From Talinum fruticosum (lineage: Eukaryota > Streptophyta > Magnoliopsida > Caryophyllales > Talinaceae), in NCBI GenBank assembly GCA_021018815.1, contig JAITYX010000052.1, forward strand, positions 548,501 through 612,500: a stretch of DNA of 64,000 bases, written 5' to 3'. Numbering within the stretch: position 1 is the first letter of the stretch; each line of letters starts with the position of its first letter. Positions 23,159 to 33,960 of the stretch are shown here, in pieces. The translations under genes were made by a program, and so were the position numbers. The notes under the pieces were generated by a model, which had not been told where the DNA came from, ran no database searches, and saw only the letters and a list, made by a program, of their open reading frames with translations.

Positions 23159-26100
23159 TGTAACACCCCAAAGCACCCCCGGGAGTATTACATCGCCGAG
23201 TTCCTTAAAGGAACTCCCAAGGCTCTTTCGGTGTTGGTTTGGTTGTCTAAACTCAACCTAAAGGTAATGCCTGGTGGTTTTCCAAAAGAATCCGAGATTC
23301 TCCGAAAATTTCGGCGAGTTCCGTTTGTAATATGGACTAACCCATAGGCTTAAAGCCTTAAAACCCTGCATGAAAAACATGATATAACTCAACGAGCCAC
23401 ACGCTCGGAGTATACAACTCAACGGCCACACGCCGGAGTCCAACCAATCATGCTATACAACTCAAAACAAGTCTAAAGGGTTTCTATACATTTGGTACAA
23501 CTATATGCACTAAATTACAAGTACAATATTGAGAAATATCATAAATGCATAATCTTGACTTGAATCGTTCGGCATACATCAAACAATGAGTCGAGTGGAG
23601 TCCGAAATATGCTAAGGGTAAATCATGCTCCTGAAGTGTACCTGCAACACTCGGGAGGGAAAGGGGGAAATTTGTGGGGGTGAGCAATAATCAACGGGCT
23701 CACCGGAGTCTTATACCCTTAAATTGGAAATTCTTTACACATAATACTCATAATAATGAAATCTGCGAAAACATAATAACATAATAGAAATCTATATACT
23801 TTTCACTGAAATCTCTTGTAATGAAAAAGATCAAGACTCTTTAATCACTTAAAAGCACACATTCACATTCAAGAATACTTCCTTTGGGGTTGAATCAACT
23901 TTTCGGGCCTTCGAGGATCCGAACTAGCACTTCTTTTCTCATAATTTCACGTAATATCTCCGATTTCTCGATTTCTCTTATTTCGCTGAGGCGCGACCCC
24001 GGATAAAAGGTTCCCGGGACCTATCTTCTAGGAAGTCTCGGATCGGGCATCCTGCCTCTGCAGGACCCCTGTTAGAATCCTTCCCTCGAAGTTTCTAGCT
24101 GGGCGTCCCCAGTTCGAACCCTTCGGTATGCTAAACGATCCGTAGCCTCGTTGATTCAAAACTATTTGCACATTCTCATTCATCACATTCACTTTCTAGC
24201 TTTCTCAATTGATTTAGCATCAAGGAAGGCATGACACCACGTGTCACCCTTTTAAATTCACTTTCTCAAATCTAATTTACTTTCTCAAATACTTTTATTT
24301 CTTTAGAATAGAATCACGTTGGAAAGATATTTCACAGGAAATCACATTCAAGGTTCATTTCACGTAAAACACAAAACTTCTTTCGAAACCACTTGTGAAC
24401 ATCACATAAAGTAAGCACATAGCACGAATATTCACCATTCAATGCAAGCAATCATTCTCAACTATTTTCCCAACTAAGCTTTTCTCAATTCATCGGTTTA
24501 GTACGATTGAATCCATTTCGAGCCACAATAACCACAAGTAGATACTATTTTAACTCGACGTTCCCACTTTTCCCAATTCAGTGCCCTTATCTCAATTCCT
24601 CATTTCATGAATTCACTTTGTAAACCGACCTCTTTTGCCATCATTCAACCATATATCCTTAAACTTGCTTTACCGAGTTTCCTTTATCTTCATTCACTTT
24701 TTAATTCAATTCTTTCTCAAAGGTCTTAGACAAAACTATGGCTTAGTCCCACCTTACCGTTCTCAGCTTGCTATTCCCCAACTTCGTTTCCCATTTAATG
24801 ACTCTTACTTTATTAATCGATTCTTGATCGCTAATCCTTAGATATGTATCTCTTAATTACGTTTCATTATTCAATTCCCAATAGCTTTACTTACTTTCAC
24901 GCTCAGTTCAACCTCGAGGATTTAAACATACTTCGAACGCACTTAACCTCACAATCGCCCATTTCTCACTTATATGTCCCAATTGCGCATCACTTAATAC
25001 GATCTCATATTTCTCCTTTACACTCCCCTTGTTATTTCCCTAATTAGCACTCGTCTCTTAATGCCGCGAAATCAATAAATCTCTAAGACTCAATCTGAAT
25101 ATCAATTCATAATCTATGCCCAAACCATACGCATTATCCCCAACTGACCCGACTCTCGACACTACTCATTTGACCCAAGCAACTCAATGAATTTCCCGAT
25201 TTCATTTTCAGGTCTTAATAACTCCCATTCCCTTCACAACTTCCTAATTCAACTTCCAGCAACTACTAACTCATTCGATAGCATACATATTCAATATTTC
25301 ACAATCACATTCAACAATCACGATAAACTCATTTAGATTTCGAATATACTAATAGTTTAGAGTATAAGACTACCCACCTCGGATTCTTGGGTTTGGAATT
25401 GATCGAATTGCTTGCTGTCTCTGCTTTGTGTTTGGGTTGCGTTCGGTTCGAGGAAGGCTCGCTTCGGTTCAACGTTTTGGTTCCCACCGCCCTCGGTCTA
25501 GCCCTCGTTTGCTCGCCTTCCGGTCCTCCTCCCTTGCCGCCGTTCCTTTTTCCCGGTTCCGGCCTTCGAACTCCCGCTCGTCTCGTCCCTCGTTTCGGGT
25601 CTCTCCTCCGCCCCTTGCTCGCCCAACCTCTCGCTTTCTTTTCCCTTTGCTTGCGTCTGCTCGGGTCGCCGGCCGTCGCTTTCCGGGTCTGCGGTGGTCG
25701 CCGGCCACCCCTCGGTCTCCTTCGACCTTCGCACCGCTCGCCTTCCCTCTCTCCTGCGCGTTTTGCGGCGCCGCCTCTCCTCTCTGCTCCTCCGTTTCCC
25801 TCACGGGCACCGGCAGCCTTCCCTCGGTTCGCCGCCCGGCTTGCCGGCCTCCGACCTCGGCTCCGGGTCCCGCGCGCCTCTCTCTCTCTCTTTGTTTCTC
25901 CCGCTCGGTGGTCCTCTCCCCCTCCCTGTTCTGCTCCTCCCTTCGCTGCTCGGGCTCCTCGAGCCTTCTTTGTTTCCTCTCTTCCACCGCCTAATTTGGT
26001 TGGTTCATTATCCTTATTAGACCCCAAATTAATTTCTATCTCATTTCTCCACTTGCACCAAAACTCACCTCTTCATTCCCTTTTTAATAATCTTTTCGTT

Positions 26101-26252
26101 GATTTTATTTATTCGCCACTAGCCTCCAAAGGAATTCCAACGTAATATGTCCGGCCGTAAATAAAATCAGCCACTCAACCCCCAGGTTGCGGGAAAAATA
26201 CTTAATAATTCTATACTTTTCGATTGCTTTCTTTAAAATTCCGGGTATTACG
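23159..26252. mobile_element. inner LTR insertion nested in the outer one
   Basis: Starts TGTAACACCCCAAAGCACCC and ends CCGGGTATTACG. Flanks are GCTTA (23154-23158) and ACTTA (26253-26257), a 5-bp target duplication with one mismatch. Length is about 3.1 kb. It contains a short duplicated phrase (CAACTCAACG with CCACACGC, near 23390-23435) and a strongly GC-rich segment at about 25435-25990. Six-frame translation of that segment gives several long overlapping frames rich in R, S, P and G; these are compositional artefacts. It is inserted within the outer element and is therefore younger. Probably a solo LTR of a related but distinct family. Confidence 0.65.
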
Positions 26253-26665
26253 ACTTATGACTCATGGTTAATTGGTGATTTGGCAATCTCCTAATCATGC
26301 TTAGTGTAGGTTAATTTGTCAAGCCCTAATTTGACCCCCAAATTCATTGTTTATCCAAAATCATTATTAATTATTATTTTTATTATCATAATTATCTTCA
26401 GCATTGTCATTGTCCTTATCTTTTATTATTTTTATTTTTATTTTATTTTATTTTATAATTGTAATTATTATTATCTTTGCTATTGTATTATTATAACTAT
26501 TATTACTTTTGTTTATTGTTAATATTATGGTTTGATTGTTATTACCCTAATGTGCTTTAAATATATGATTACTTATAATTAGATTAGGTTAGCAAAGTTA
26601 TTTTTAAAAGTGGTATTTGGATATTTGTTTAGTTATAAATTGTTCTAATTGTTATTAGTTATGTA

Positions 26666-26673
<8 letters not shown>

Positions 26674-26718
<45 letters not shown>
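26674..26718. repeat. (TA)n microsatellite
   Basis: About 22 TA units following a short GT run, inside the right part of the outer LTR. Confidence 0.9.
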
Positions 26719-26721
<3 letters not shown>

Positions 26722-26963
26722 TTGAATTTATGAGAACTTATTTATGATTTAGTTTAGGAATTAAATATGGCTTATGTGAATATAAGTATTTAGATAATAT
26801 GTTGAAAGTTTGACGAAAATATCGGTCATCCGTTGTCGTGGTTCGCATCCGGGTCCTGTAGGAAAATTTTTGATATACATATATATGATATGAATTGCAC
26901 GCGCTCGTTATAATTGAACGTATTAGATATAATATATTTTAAAGTTTGGGTTGTTATAGGGAT

Positions 26964-28150
26964 CCTCGTACATTGATCCTTTACAAGTTGAAGTACAAGT
27001 TACATTTGACTCTCACCTTTAATATTTGGAACTCTTGTCCTCAAGGAGAGTTTAGTGACTTCAATTTGATAGGGGCACAACAAATATGCTAATTTGCTGT
27101 CACCGACGACTGAAAGAGGTGCAAATGAAAACAAGATCTAACAATCAATCTTCACATGAATGACATGTACTTTAACTCAGACAACATATAAGCTATGCAT
27201 CCACTATAATTATAAATTGAACTTTAAAAAAATACTCCAGCATACGTCTCACAAAAAGTTTGTTACTTTCCATGAAGAAGTTAGACACAATGTACAGTCA
27301 TAAAGAACTTGTCATTATAACACTCCAAATTATATACAATTGTGTAATTGAACTAAAATTTGAAGAAACAAAGCAAAGGAACTAAAATATGGATTGGTGA
27401 CTTCAAGCCTTGTTACCTTCCAATTGGCGACCACCTCTAGCTTTAGTAGCAGCAACTCTTCTTTTAGTTTGAATGATGCGGACATACTCAGTTATCACGC
27501 ATTGGAACTTGGAAGCGAGTTTTGTTGATGGACCGACTGAAAGACCACCCTTTCTAAGAACATGTTTGATTGCCTTCTCTGTCTTGGTGGCGTGTGTAGA
27601 GCATAAGGAAGGAATGGTAGTTCTTAGGCTTCAATGCTCCTGACAATAAGGAGCTCATCAGCTAAAATTTAAAAAAAAAAAAAGAAAAAGAAGCCAACAA
27701 CATGGGAAGACAATCACAAATTTGCATTCTCTTTCTCTTAGATCACCCAAATAAAGATTCACTTCTACAGAGATTCAGAAAACAGATATGATTTGTAAAT
27801 TTAGGACTCTTCCTGAAAATTTATCCATACAATTTCTCGTTGAAAAGGAGCTATGCATACTACATAATATTGTCCCCAGCATATGTAATTCAAAAGAGCA
27901 AACCAAAGCACAAATCAACTGCCAAAGCCAACACAAATCAAAGGTCTCAAATTTTATGGAGCAAAAGCGATCATACAAGTTTTATGCTAACTTTTTGGGC
28001 AGACTTGAAAAGGCTAGGTTAGGACAATTTTTCTTAGCTTTGACTTATACTAACCTAAAGCAAAATGGCTTACAAAATAAACGTCCATTTTGGATATGCA
28101 ATAGTAGGTAGTCACCCTCCTCTAAAATATAGAAGTTTAATGCAGAAAAT
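26964..28150. other. intergenic; one unidentified coding-like stretch on minus near 27415-27665
   Basis: On the minus strand, 27665-27415 carries a basic frame containing KTEKAIKHVLRKGGLSVGPS and, further on, RVAATKARGGRQLEGNKA before a stop. An ATG in another frame lies at about 27657 (MSSLLSGALKPKNYHSFLML). The amino-acid use looks like a real protein broken by a frameshift, but I cannot name the family. The rest is AT-rich without features. Confidence 0.3.
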
Positions 28151-28318
28151 GGCTTGCAGACAGATACTTTTGCTATGTCGCCTACATCAAATGCTCCTGG
28201 CTTGCAGATAGATACTTTTTCCATTTCGCCTACATCAAATGCCCATGGCTTGCAGATAGATACTATTTGTTCAAAATTACTACATCAAATGCCCATGGCT
28301 TGCAGATAGATACTTTTG
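28151..28318 (+). repeat. 48-bp minisatellite, about 3.5 copies
   Basis: The phrase GGCTTGCAGATAGATACTTT starts units at 28151, 28199, 28247 and 28297 (spacing 48, 48 and 50). Each unit also holds CTACATCAAATGC. Imperfect head-to-tail array, no coding role. Confidence 0.93.
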
Positions 28319-28392
28319 ACATTGATGATGATAATTAAAAAAATAAAGACGGATTTGAGGTTATAAGATTATGCGTTTGTCGGGCTATGTTT

Positions 28393-28584
28393 GGAACTAG
28401 TACAATGGAAGCAACATTTGGGAGAAACGTTTGGCGTCAATAAGAATGTTATTATAATACCCTTTTAAATTCAATCTATAGTAACAGAGGTGAGACGAGT
28501 ACAGTGAAAGCAACGTTTGGGAGAAACAGTTAATGTCAATAAGAATGTTATTATAATACCATTTTAAATTCAATCTACATTAAC
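28393..28584 (+). repeat. 99-bp tandem duplication
   Basis: Two copies about 99 bases apart share GTACA(A/G)TG(G/A)AAGCAAC, TTTGGGAGAAAC and GTCAATAAGAATGTTATTAT, each ending near TTTAAATTCAATCTA. It is separated by about 75 bases from the minisatellite. Confidence 0.9.
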
Positions 28585-29433
28585 TTTTCTTATTGGTTTT
28601 TTAATCTCTTAAGGATAAGGATATGATTAAGCTTAGTGGTATATAAGGAAACCTGTAAATATTAAGCAGAAGTTAGCGTCATTTGTCACTGTGTTTTTTT
28701 TCTTTATTTTGCCACCGTGCTTTCTTTTTTGTAACGTGTCACTATATTGCATATATACAATGACAAATGAAGTCAAAACTCAAAGACTAAGTCTCATCCA
28801 TCCCATTGTTTTTCGTTTTTCTTCATGGGTAAGTTGGTCCACCTCTAGTTGGGTCGTTGCCCAAAGGCTTGTTGACACCAACCTTATCCTCAAGCACATC
28901 AACAAAGGAAAATGCTTCCTTTTAACACTCGTACTCGATCGTCGAACCCCAAGAGGCACACTCAAAGTGTCTTGATGCCAACTATGTTCTCATTGGTGTC
29001 TAACTGTCTTTCTTATTTTATGTAAACTTATCTTCATCTTTTTCCCTTTTTATAAGTCTAAATGGCATTGTTTACTCCTTTTGTCCACGACCATCGCTCT
29101 TTATTGTGAACCACGCTTATATGTGCTTAATACAATTTTATTTTTCTTTTTTTTTTTCTCGAGAAAATTCACAAATTTCTTACAAAACCCTCATCTTCAA
29201 AGTTTCTTACACTAAAAAATGATGTCATTTGCGCAATACACCTTCTCCATAACTATAAACAAGAATCCTTCTAACATTTGAAACATACACCATATCTACA
29301 TACAATTTCCTTTTATCAGGGTATATTCGAACAAAATTTAGATAATGGAAATATATATAGTAACAAAATAAATACAAATTTCCACCATGTTTATCGAGTA
29401 ATAAGGGTTTGGATGCAAGTTTGCAAGAAGACA
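28585..29433. other. intergenic, no gene recognised
   Basis: A 94-codon frame on + (28691-28975) has no recognisable domain. T-rich runs around 29130-29160. This is the 3' flank of the dioxygenase copy that follows. Confidence 0.4.
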
Positions 29434-31399
29434 TTAATTTGTCATAAAGGGGTCCAAGACACGATCATAGTGTTTTGATTGGTGAGCTTGATCATAATGA
29501 GCCAGGAATTCTTGGTACTTGAAACTCTTAAAGACTGAAGGATTTTCATCATTGACTAGGGCTTTTGCCGGTTCGATGAAGCTATCCTGCTTAGGAAGAA
29601 TGACAACAGCAACACTTTGTCGAGTTACATTTGTATTCGTCACCACTCGATGGTCTCCGTTTTTTAGCTTTCCGTTACTAATAACCTACAACAAGATTAA
29701 GCAATTAAAATCTTAAAAGATTGTCAAAAAAAATCAAAGTATATTCATTAACATGTTAAGCACTAAATAATTTTGATAAAACGTCAAATATACACTTCTG
29801 AGTTATGACATTCGTTAATCATATTAAGCTTCAATCATTTATTCTTTTTGTCTACATTTATTTTCGGCAACATCGTTTTATGTGACATTTAACACTTTAA
29901 CTAACTCAAAATACTGATAATTTATATATTACTAGTATTTAGTAAACTATTGTTTGAAAGCATTTTAAGTAGAATTAGCGTTTCAAATGGAAAATTGAAT
30001 TATATGTTATTTTATGTTAATTTACATTAATAAGATAACTTAATAATTAAATTTACCAAATACCTTTTTAAAAATATACGACTATCCTCTAATAGCAAAA
30101 TCAAAATTCTTGTCTCTTATTAAATCAAAAATTTGTTATCTAAATAGTTATCCGCTACTTAAACAAATTTCTTTTTATTCTAATTTTCTTGAATCTACAA
30201 TTTAAATTTTACAAATGTTTATAACCCTAGAAAAGAATTATAAGGGTTTAGAAATAAGTATTTATCCTATCACATACAAAAACTGAATAAAAAAACTGAA
30301 TCAAAGATGTATAAATTAATTTATACCTGTAAAACATGGCCGATATTTACAACAAAGGCATGAGGGATGGGGTGGACACCAATCCAATCTCCATCCTTGA
30401 AGACTTGAAGGCCAGGAATATCCCCTTGCGTTAGTACAGTTTTCAAACTTCTGTCACTATGCTTGGCAACTCCTAGGGTCAGACGAGGATCAGGACAAGG
30501 AGGATAATGGTTAACAAACATCTCTGTTTCTTGGCTAAATTCTTTTGCAAAATACTCGGATCCGAGTCCTAGGCCTTCACACATCAACTTTAGAATTCTT
30601 AGCCCTACTTCTTTCACCTCAGTCACATACTCAGCAACAATTTCCCTAAATTTTTTTACGTAAGAGGAAAATCTTTAAAGTGAAGCCCACATAATATTTA
30701 CGTAGGGTATAAAACCGTTCATGTATTACAAAATGAATATATAACGGAATTGATATATTACCTATACCGAGGTGGATTTTGGGGCCAAAATGGTACGCAT
30801 TCTTTTAAAGGAGTGCATTTGTGTTTTAAAGTATCCCTCCAAACGTGATGAGTTTCTTTTTCATAGTCAGGATAGCTTGTATATAGAATGCATTTTCGCC
30901 TTTTATCTACAGAGCAAAATCTTGATTTCTCCTCCGTTGGAAGCTCAAAAATTCCTTGAACATTTCTCTTGCTTCATCCATCAATGTTCTTGACACTCCA
31001 TGATTAATCACCTGCTGTTAATTCCTCTGTTTAGATTTAGATTTAACTTAACTTGTTCTTTTACAGAATAAGTTTAAATTAATTCAATTTTACAAAAATA
31101 AGTTCAAATAAGTTAAGTTCGTCCAAAATAAGATTAGTACCATTCATAATCATTGAAAAACAAAACCAAAGATAGAGAAGGTTGATATGAACCTGTAAGC
31201 ATCCATACACCTGAGAAGCCTGCATAATCTGAGAAACTAGGGATGGATGATCATGGCTGCCATCTTTCGCCAAGTCGATGATCGGTATACTATCCTTAGA
31301 CTTCGGAATAACGAGGTCCCCTGGTCTTTGCTCCGGTGGGAAAATATAGCTCTCAGGCAATGTTTTTCCATCACCCCAAACCGATACAAACTTCTCCAT
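29434..31399 (-). pseudogene. 2-oxoglutarate/Fe(II) dioxygenase, hyoscyamine-6-dioxygenase-like, one frameshift
   Basis: Four exons with GT-AG borders: 31399-31193, 31011-30762, 30645-30327 and 29685-29434 (TAA). The order of motifs follows plant DOXC-type dioxygenases close to hyoscyamine 6-dioxygenase: DSIPIIDL in exon 1, VINHGV at the exon 1/2 junction, VWRDTL, then REIVAEYV, EGLGLGSEYF, NHYPPCPDPRLTLG, iron ligands HSD (in VAKHSDRSL) and H (in GDHRVVTN), and RQS for 2-oxoglutarate binding, ending EFLAHYDQAHQSKHYDR. Exon 2 is 250 nt where the frame needs 251. One T is missing in GGAATTTTTGAG (near 30950), so the frame breaks after MDEAREMFKEF. Everything else is intact, so it is either a very young pseudogene or a homopolymer error in the assembly. 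Such enzymes hydroxylate specialised metabolites or hormones; the substrate here is unknown. A second copy lies upstream on the same strand. Confidence 0.85.
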
Positions 31400-31441
31400 G
31401 ACTGCTCTACACGCTGCTTAGACCAAATCTATGGTAAATAA

Positions 31442-32079
31442 TACGATCAATGTTATTATTTTTGGTATTTCTACCAACTGGAAACTTTGTGTTTAGACTG
31501 CAGTACTTAATGAAATAAATGTATCAGCTTACCTTGCTGGAGTTCTTATAGCATAACTAATTATGTTTCTCGCACCAACCCCCACCCCCCCAAACAAAAA
31601 AGGAAAATTAATGATACACCGTTTAAAAATAAAATATGTATATCTAAAAATTCAATCTCCAATAAGATTTTAGTTAAAGTGACAACGGTTTCATTCAGAT
31701 ACGGAAAAGTATTTATTAAAAGTTTTTTTAACATAAACGTTCACGGCTCAAAAGAGATCAAACAAACAAAAAAATCTAACTAGCAGTGTTCCTTGATGTA
31801 TACTTAATGATAAGAAATATATAATAAAATGAAAAGTAATTTGATTGTTTGAAAAAGAATGATTTGGTGCCTCATCGGCCAATTAGCTAGCTACGTCTAA
31901 AGTGGAATCTGACATTATTGTGTAATTAGATAATCATATTATATATTCCACTATGTAATAGCATAGTATTTTAATAATTTATGTATGACCAAATTCAATA
32001 TGTAATTGCATGATCAAGTATATGGTCATATTTTAGTATATCCCGGGTTTTAGTATTCATATTTTAGTGGATTCACTGT
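31442..32079. other. intergenic, 5' flank of the dioxygenase copy
   Basis: AT-rich. Nothing recognised except homopolymer runs. Confidence 0.4.
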
Positions 32080-32830
32080 GCACATTTGAAACAAGCAGAT
32101 TGGAAAACAGCACCTATAACATCTGATGCAAGTTGGAGTTTTAAGAGGATTGTGAGATTGATAAAAAACTTGCCAGATTGGTTGGATGGCGAAAGCAATA
32201 CATGGAAAGTCCAGAAACATGGAATTTACAAGGTGAAAGAGGCATACACAGCCCTGATTGAACAGAGATCGGGTGGAGATTGGTTTGGCACAGATTTGTT
32301 ATACCCAAGCATTCATTCTGCCTTTGGCTTATATTCAAAAGGAGACTCCTAACAAGGGACAGGATCAGTAAATGGAGTAGGCTGGATGATGTGTCTTGCT
32401 CTTTTTGTGAACAAATAGAGACAATAGATCATTTATGCTTACAATGCCCCTTTGCACAGACTGTTATTAATGACCTTCAAATTCAAAATGCTGAAACAGA
32501 TTGGAGACAATATTGGAATGCTTGGCTAACAGGAGAGAAAATTTCCCCCTCTAAGTTTGCCCCGGTGCTAGCTACTATGATTGCTGCCATTTGCTATAAT
32601 ATTGGGCAGAAAGAAATCTTCGCACATTTCAAAAGAAAATCAAGGCCAAGTGAAGATATAGCAATCGAAATTAGATGGCAGAAAAAAATCAATGCTTCTA
32701 ACATTTTTGCTACCAAGAAAGAAATTACATAGAGAATGGATTAGAGTTGTAAATTGCTTTGATTGTTGGATATGCCAAACATAACGTTGTAAATATTCGA
32801 CATGTTTAATGGTGAAAGATCACCTTTTAC
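32080..32830 (+). mobile_element. 5'-truncated LINE, reverse-transcriptase zinc-binding (zf-RVT) region
   Basis: Encodes the C-terminal part of plant L1-type LINE polymerase. TWKVQKHGIYKVKEAYTAL (32086-32352 frame) is followed, after a frame change near 32290, by KHSFCLWLIFKRRLLTRDRI, CSFCEQIETIDHLCLQCPF (the C-x2-C...H-x4-C zinc motif) and a stop at 32730-32732. The 5' end is truncated, as usual for LINE copies, and one frameshift is present. A non-coding 3' tail ends in an A-rich stretch near 32830. Confidence 0.85.
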
Positions 32831-32937
32831 CAAAAAAAGAATTTTCCCAAGTTTATATATCCCGATATTAATTGTAAAAAATACAACTTTTTTCCTCTCG
32901 GACCGAAATCAATACTTACGATTAACTAAAATTAGTT

Positions 32938-33138
32938 TTTTTTTTGGGCCACCCGTTGGACCCTATCTCGAGGAAAGCCCAACGAGCTAACAGGCCAGGG
33001 GATAGGGAGTGTCAGCCCATTAACCTCCACCACACAATATCCTCACAAATGAGGAATATTGCTCCCACCCGGATTCGAACCTGGGTGGGCTGGGTGGAGG
33101 ATAGAGCTAGTGGCCATCACGCCACTAGCCTCCTCGAT
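32938..33138 (-). mobile_element. tRNA-derived SINE with 18-bp target duplication
   Basis: Read on the minus strand it starts with a tRNA-like head (GGCTAGTGGCGTGATGGCC as a candidate A box; GGTTCGAATCC, the RNA polymerase III B box, complementary to 33071-33081), continues through a GA/GT-rich body and ends in an A tail (plus-strand T run at 32936-32945). Flanking direct repeats at 32920-32937 and 33139-33156 read GATTAAC(T/C)(A/G)AAATTAGTT, 16 of 18 identical. About 200 bp, non-coding. Confidence 0.9.
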
Positions 33139-33293
33139 GATTAACCGAAATTAGTTATTACGAGTTGTTAGAAAGTCGTTATGAGTTATTCTTGATCTAT
33201 TACGAGTTGTTGTGAGTTGTTAGCTATTACAAACGCTATTATAAACGTCAAAATGAATAGATCCTTAAACGGTAGTCACATAATAGTTGAATA

Positions 33294-33703
33294 CTCCCTC
33301 CATCCCAAAATATTCGACGTTTTGGGATAGAGGGGAAAACTAATAGGAATTAAAATTGATGATAGTTATAGTTTAAAAAGACTGTTATACTCCTTTTTAC
33401 TCACGCATAACTGGAATAACTTTAGAAAGCCCCCTCTCTCGATCTCTCTCCCCCTTGGTTTTAATCTCTCCCTCTCTCTCCTCATTTACTCTCCCTCCCT
33501 CTCCTCATAAACATTAAAGATGGAAAAAAATAGGAAATTTTGTTGAAAATGATAAAAATTAAAAAAATAAAAGGAGACTAAAAATAATAAATAAGGGTAA
33601 AATTGATTAATTAATAATTAATATGTTATTGGAATCGTAAAGTGACAAGTATTTTAAAACAAAAAAATTAGTTAAAGTAACATGTATTTCGAAATAGAGG
33701 GAG
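33294..33703. mobile_element. Stowaway-type (Tc1/mariner) MITE
   Basis: Terminal inverted repeats CTCCCTCCATCCCAAAATA at the left and the matching TATTTCGAAATAGAGGGAG at the right, flanked by TA on both sides. The CTCCCTCC(G/A)TCCC end and TA duplication are typical of plant Stowaway MITEs. The interior is AT-rich with a CT-rich block (33425-33510) and has no reading frame. Confidence 0.88.
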
Positions 33704-33960
33704 TAGAACTTTAGACGATATAGCATACATGAGTTACAATTTTCTAAAAGTATTTCAAGTATATAAATGAATATTCAATTACCATTTATTACATTATAAG
33801 AATTTACTTTGATTAAAATCCACACAATAATGATTAAAATCGACTTATTACATACTTCACTGCACATAAGAACTGAAATTTTGAACTAAAATAAGATATA
33901 TAGTCTTATTAATTTTGAGGATATGCGTAATGAGAGAAACTGCAATCTTACAATCAGACA

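Larger units (their letters stand above)
21112..26958. mobile_element. outer LTR insertion (probable solo LTR), interrupted by a second element
   Basis: Starts TGTAACGCCCCAAACCC and ends GGGTTGTTATA, and is bounded by perfect 5-bp direct repeats GGGAT at 21107-21111 and 26959-26963. Five-base target duplications are the signature of LTR-retrotransposon integration. Without the nested element (23159-26252) it is about 2.75 kb. No gag, protease, RT or integrase frame is visible, so it is best explained as a large solo LTR or a non-coding LTR derivative. The terminal dinucleotides are TG...TA where TG...CA is usual, so the right end has probably mutated. LTRs this long are known in some Ty3/gypsy lineages (Tat/Ogre, Athila), but I cannot assign it. 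Confidence 0.72.

Noticed and set aside
25329..26145. Overlapping frames of 108-252 codons on both strands
   Set aside because: They come from a GC-rich, stop-poor segment inside the inner LTR; products are low-complexity R/S/P/G-rich and match no domain.
21112..26958. A complete autonomous LTR retrotransposon
   Set aside because: No gag, protease, reverse transcriptase, RNase H or integrase motif could be found on either strand, and no internal region flanked by two matching LTRs.
28151..28318. CRISPR-like direct repeats
   Set aside because: Units are contiguous 48-mers without unique spacers, in a plant genome; it is a minisatellite.
33071..33081. Possible tRNA gene (B box GGTTCGAATCC)
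   Set aside because: No acceptor-stem pairing or cloverleaf; an A tail and target duplication show it is a SINE.
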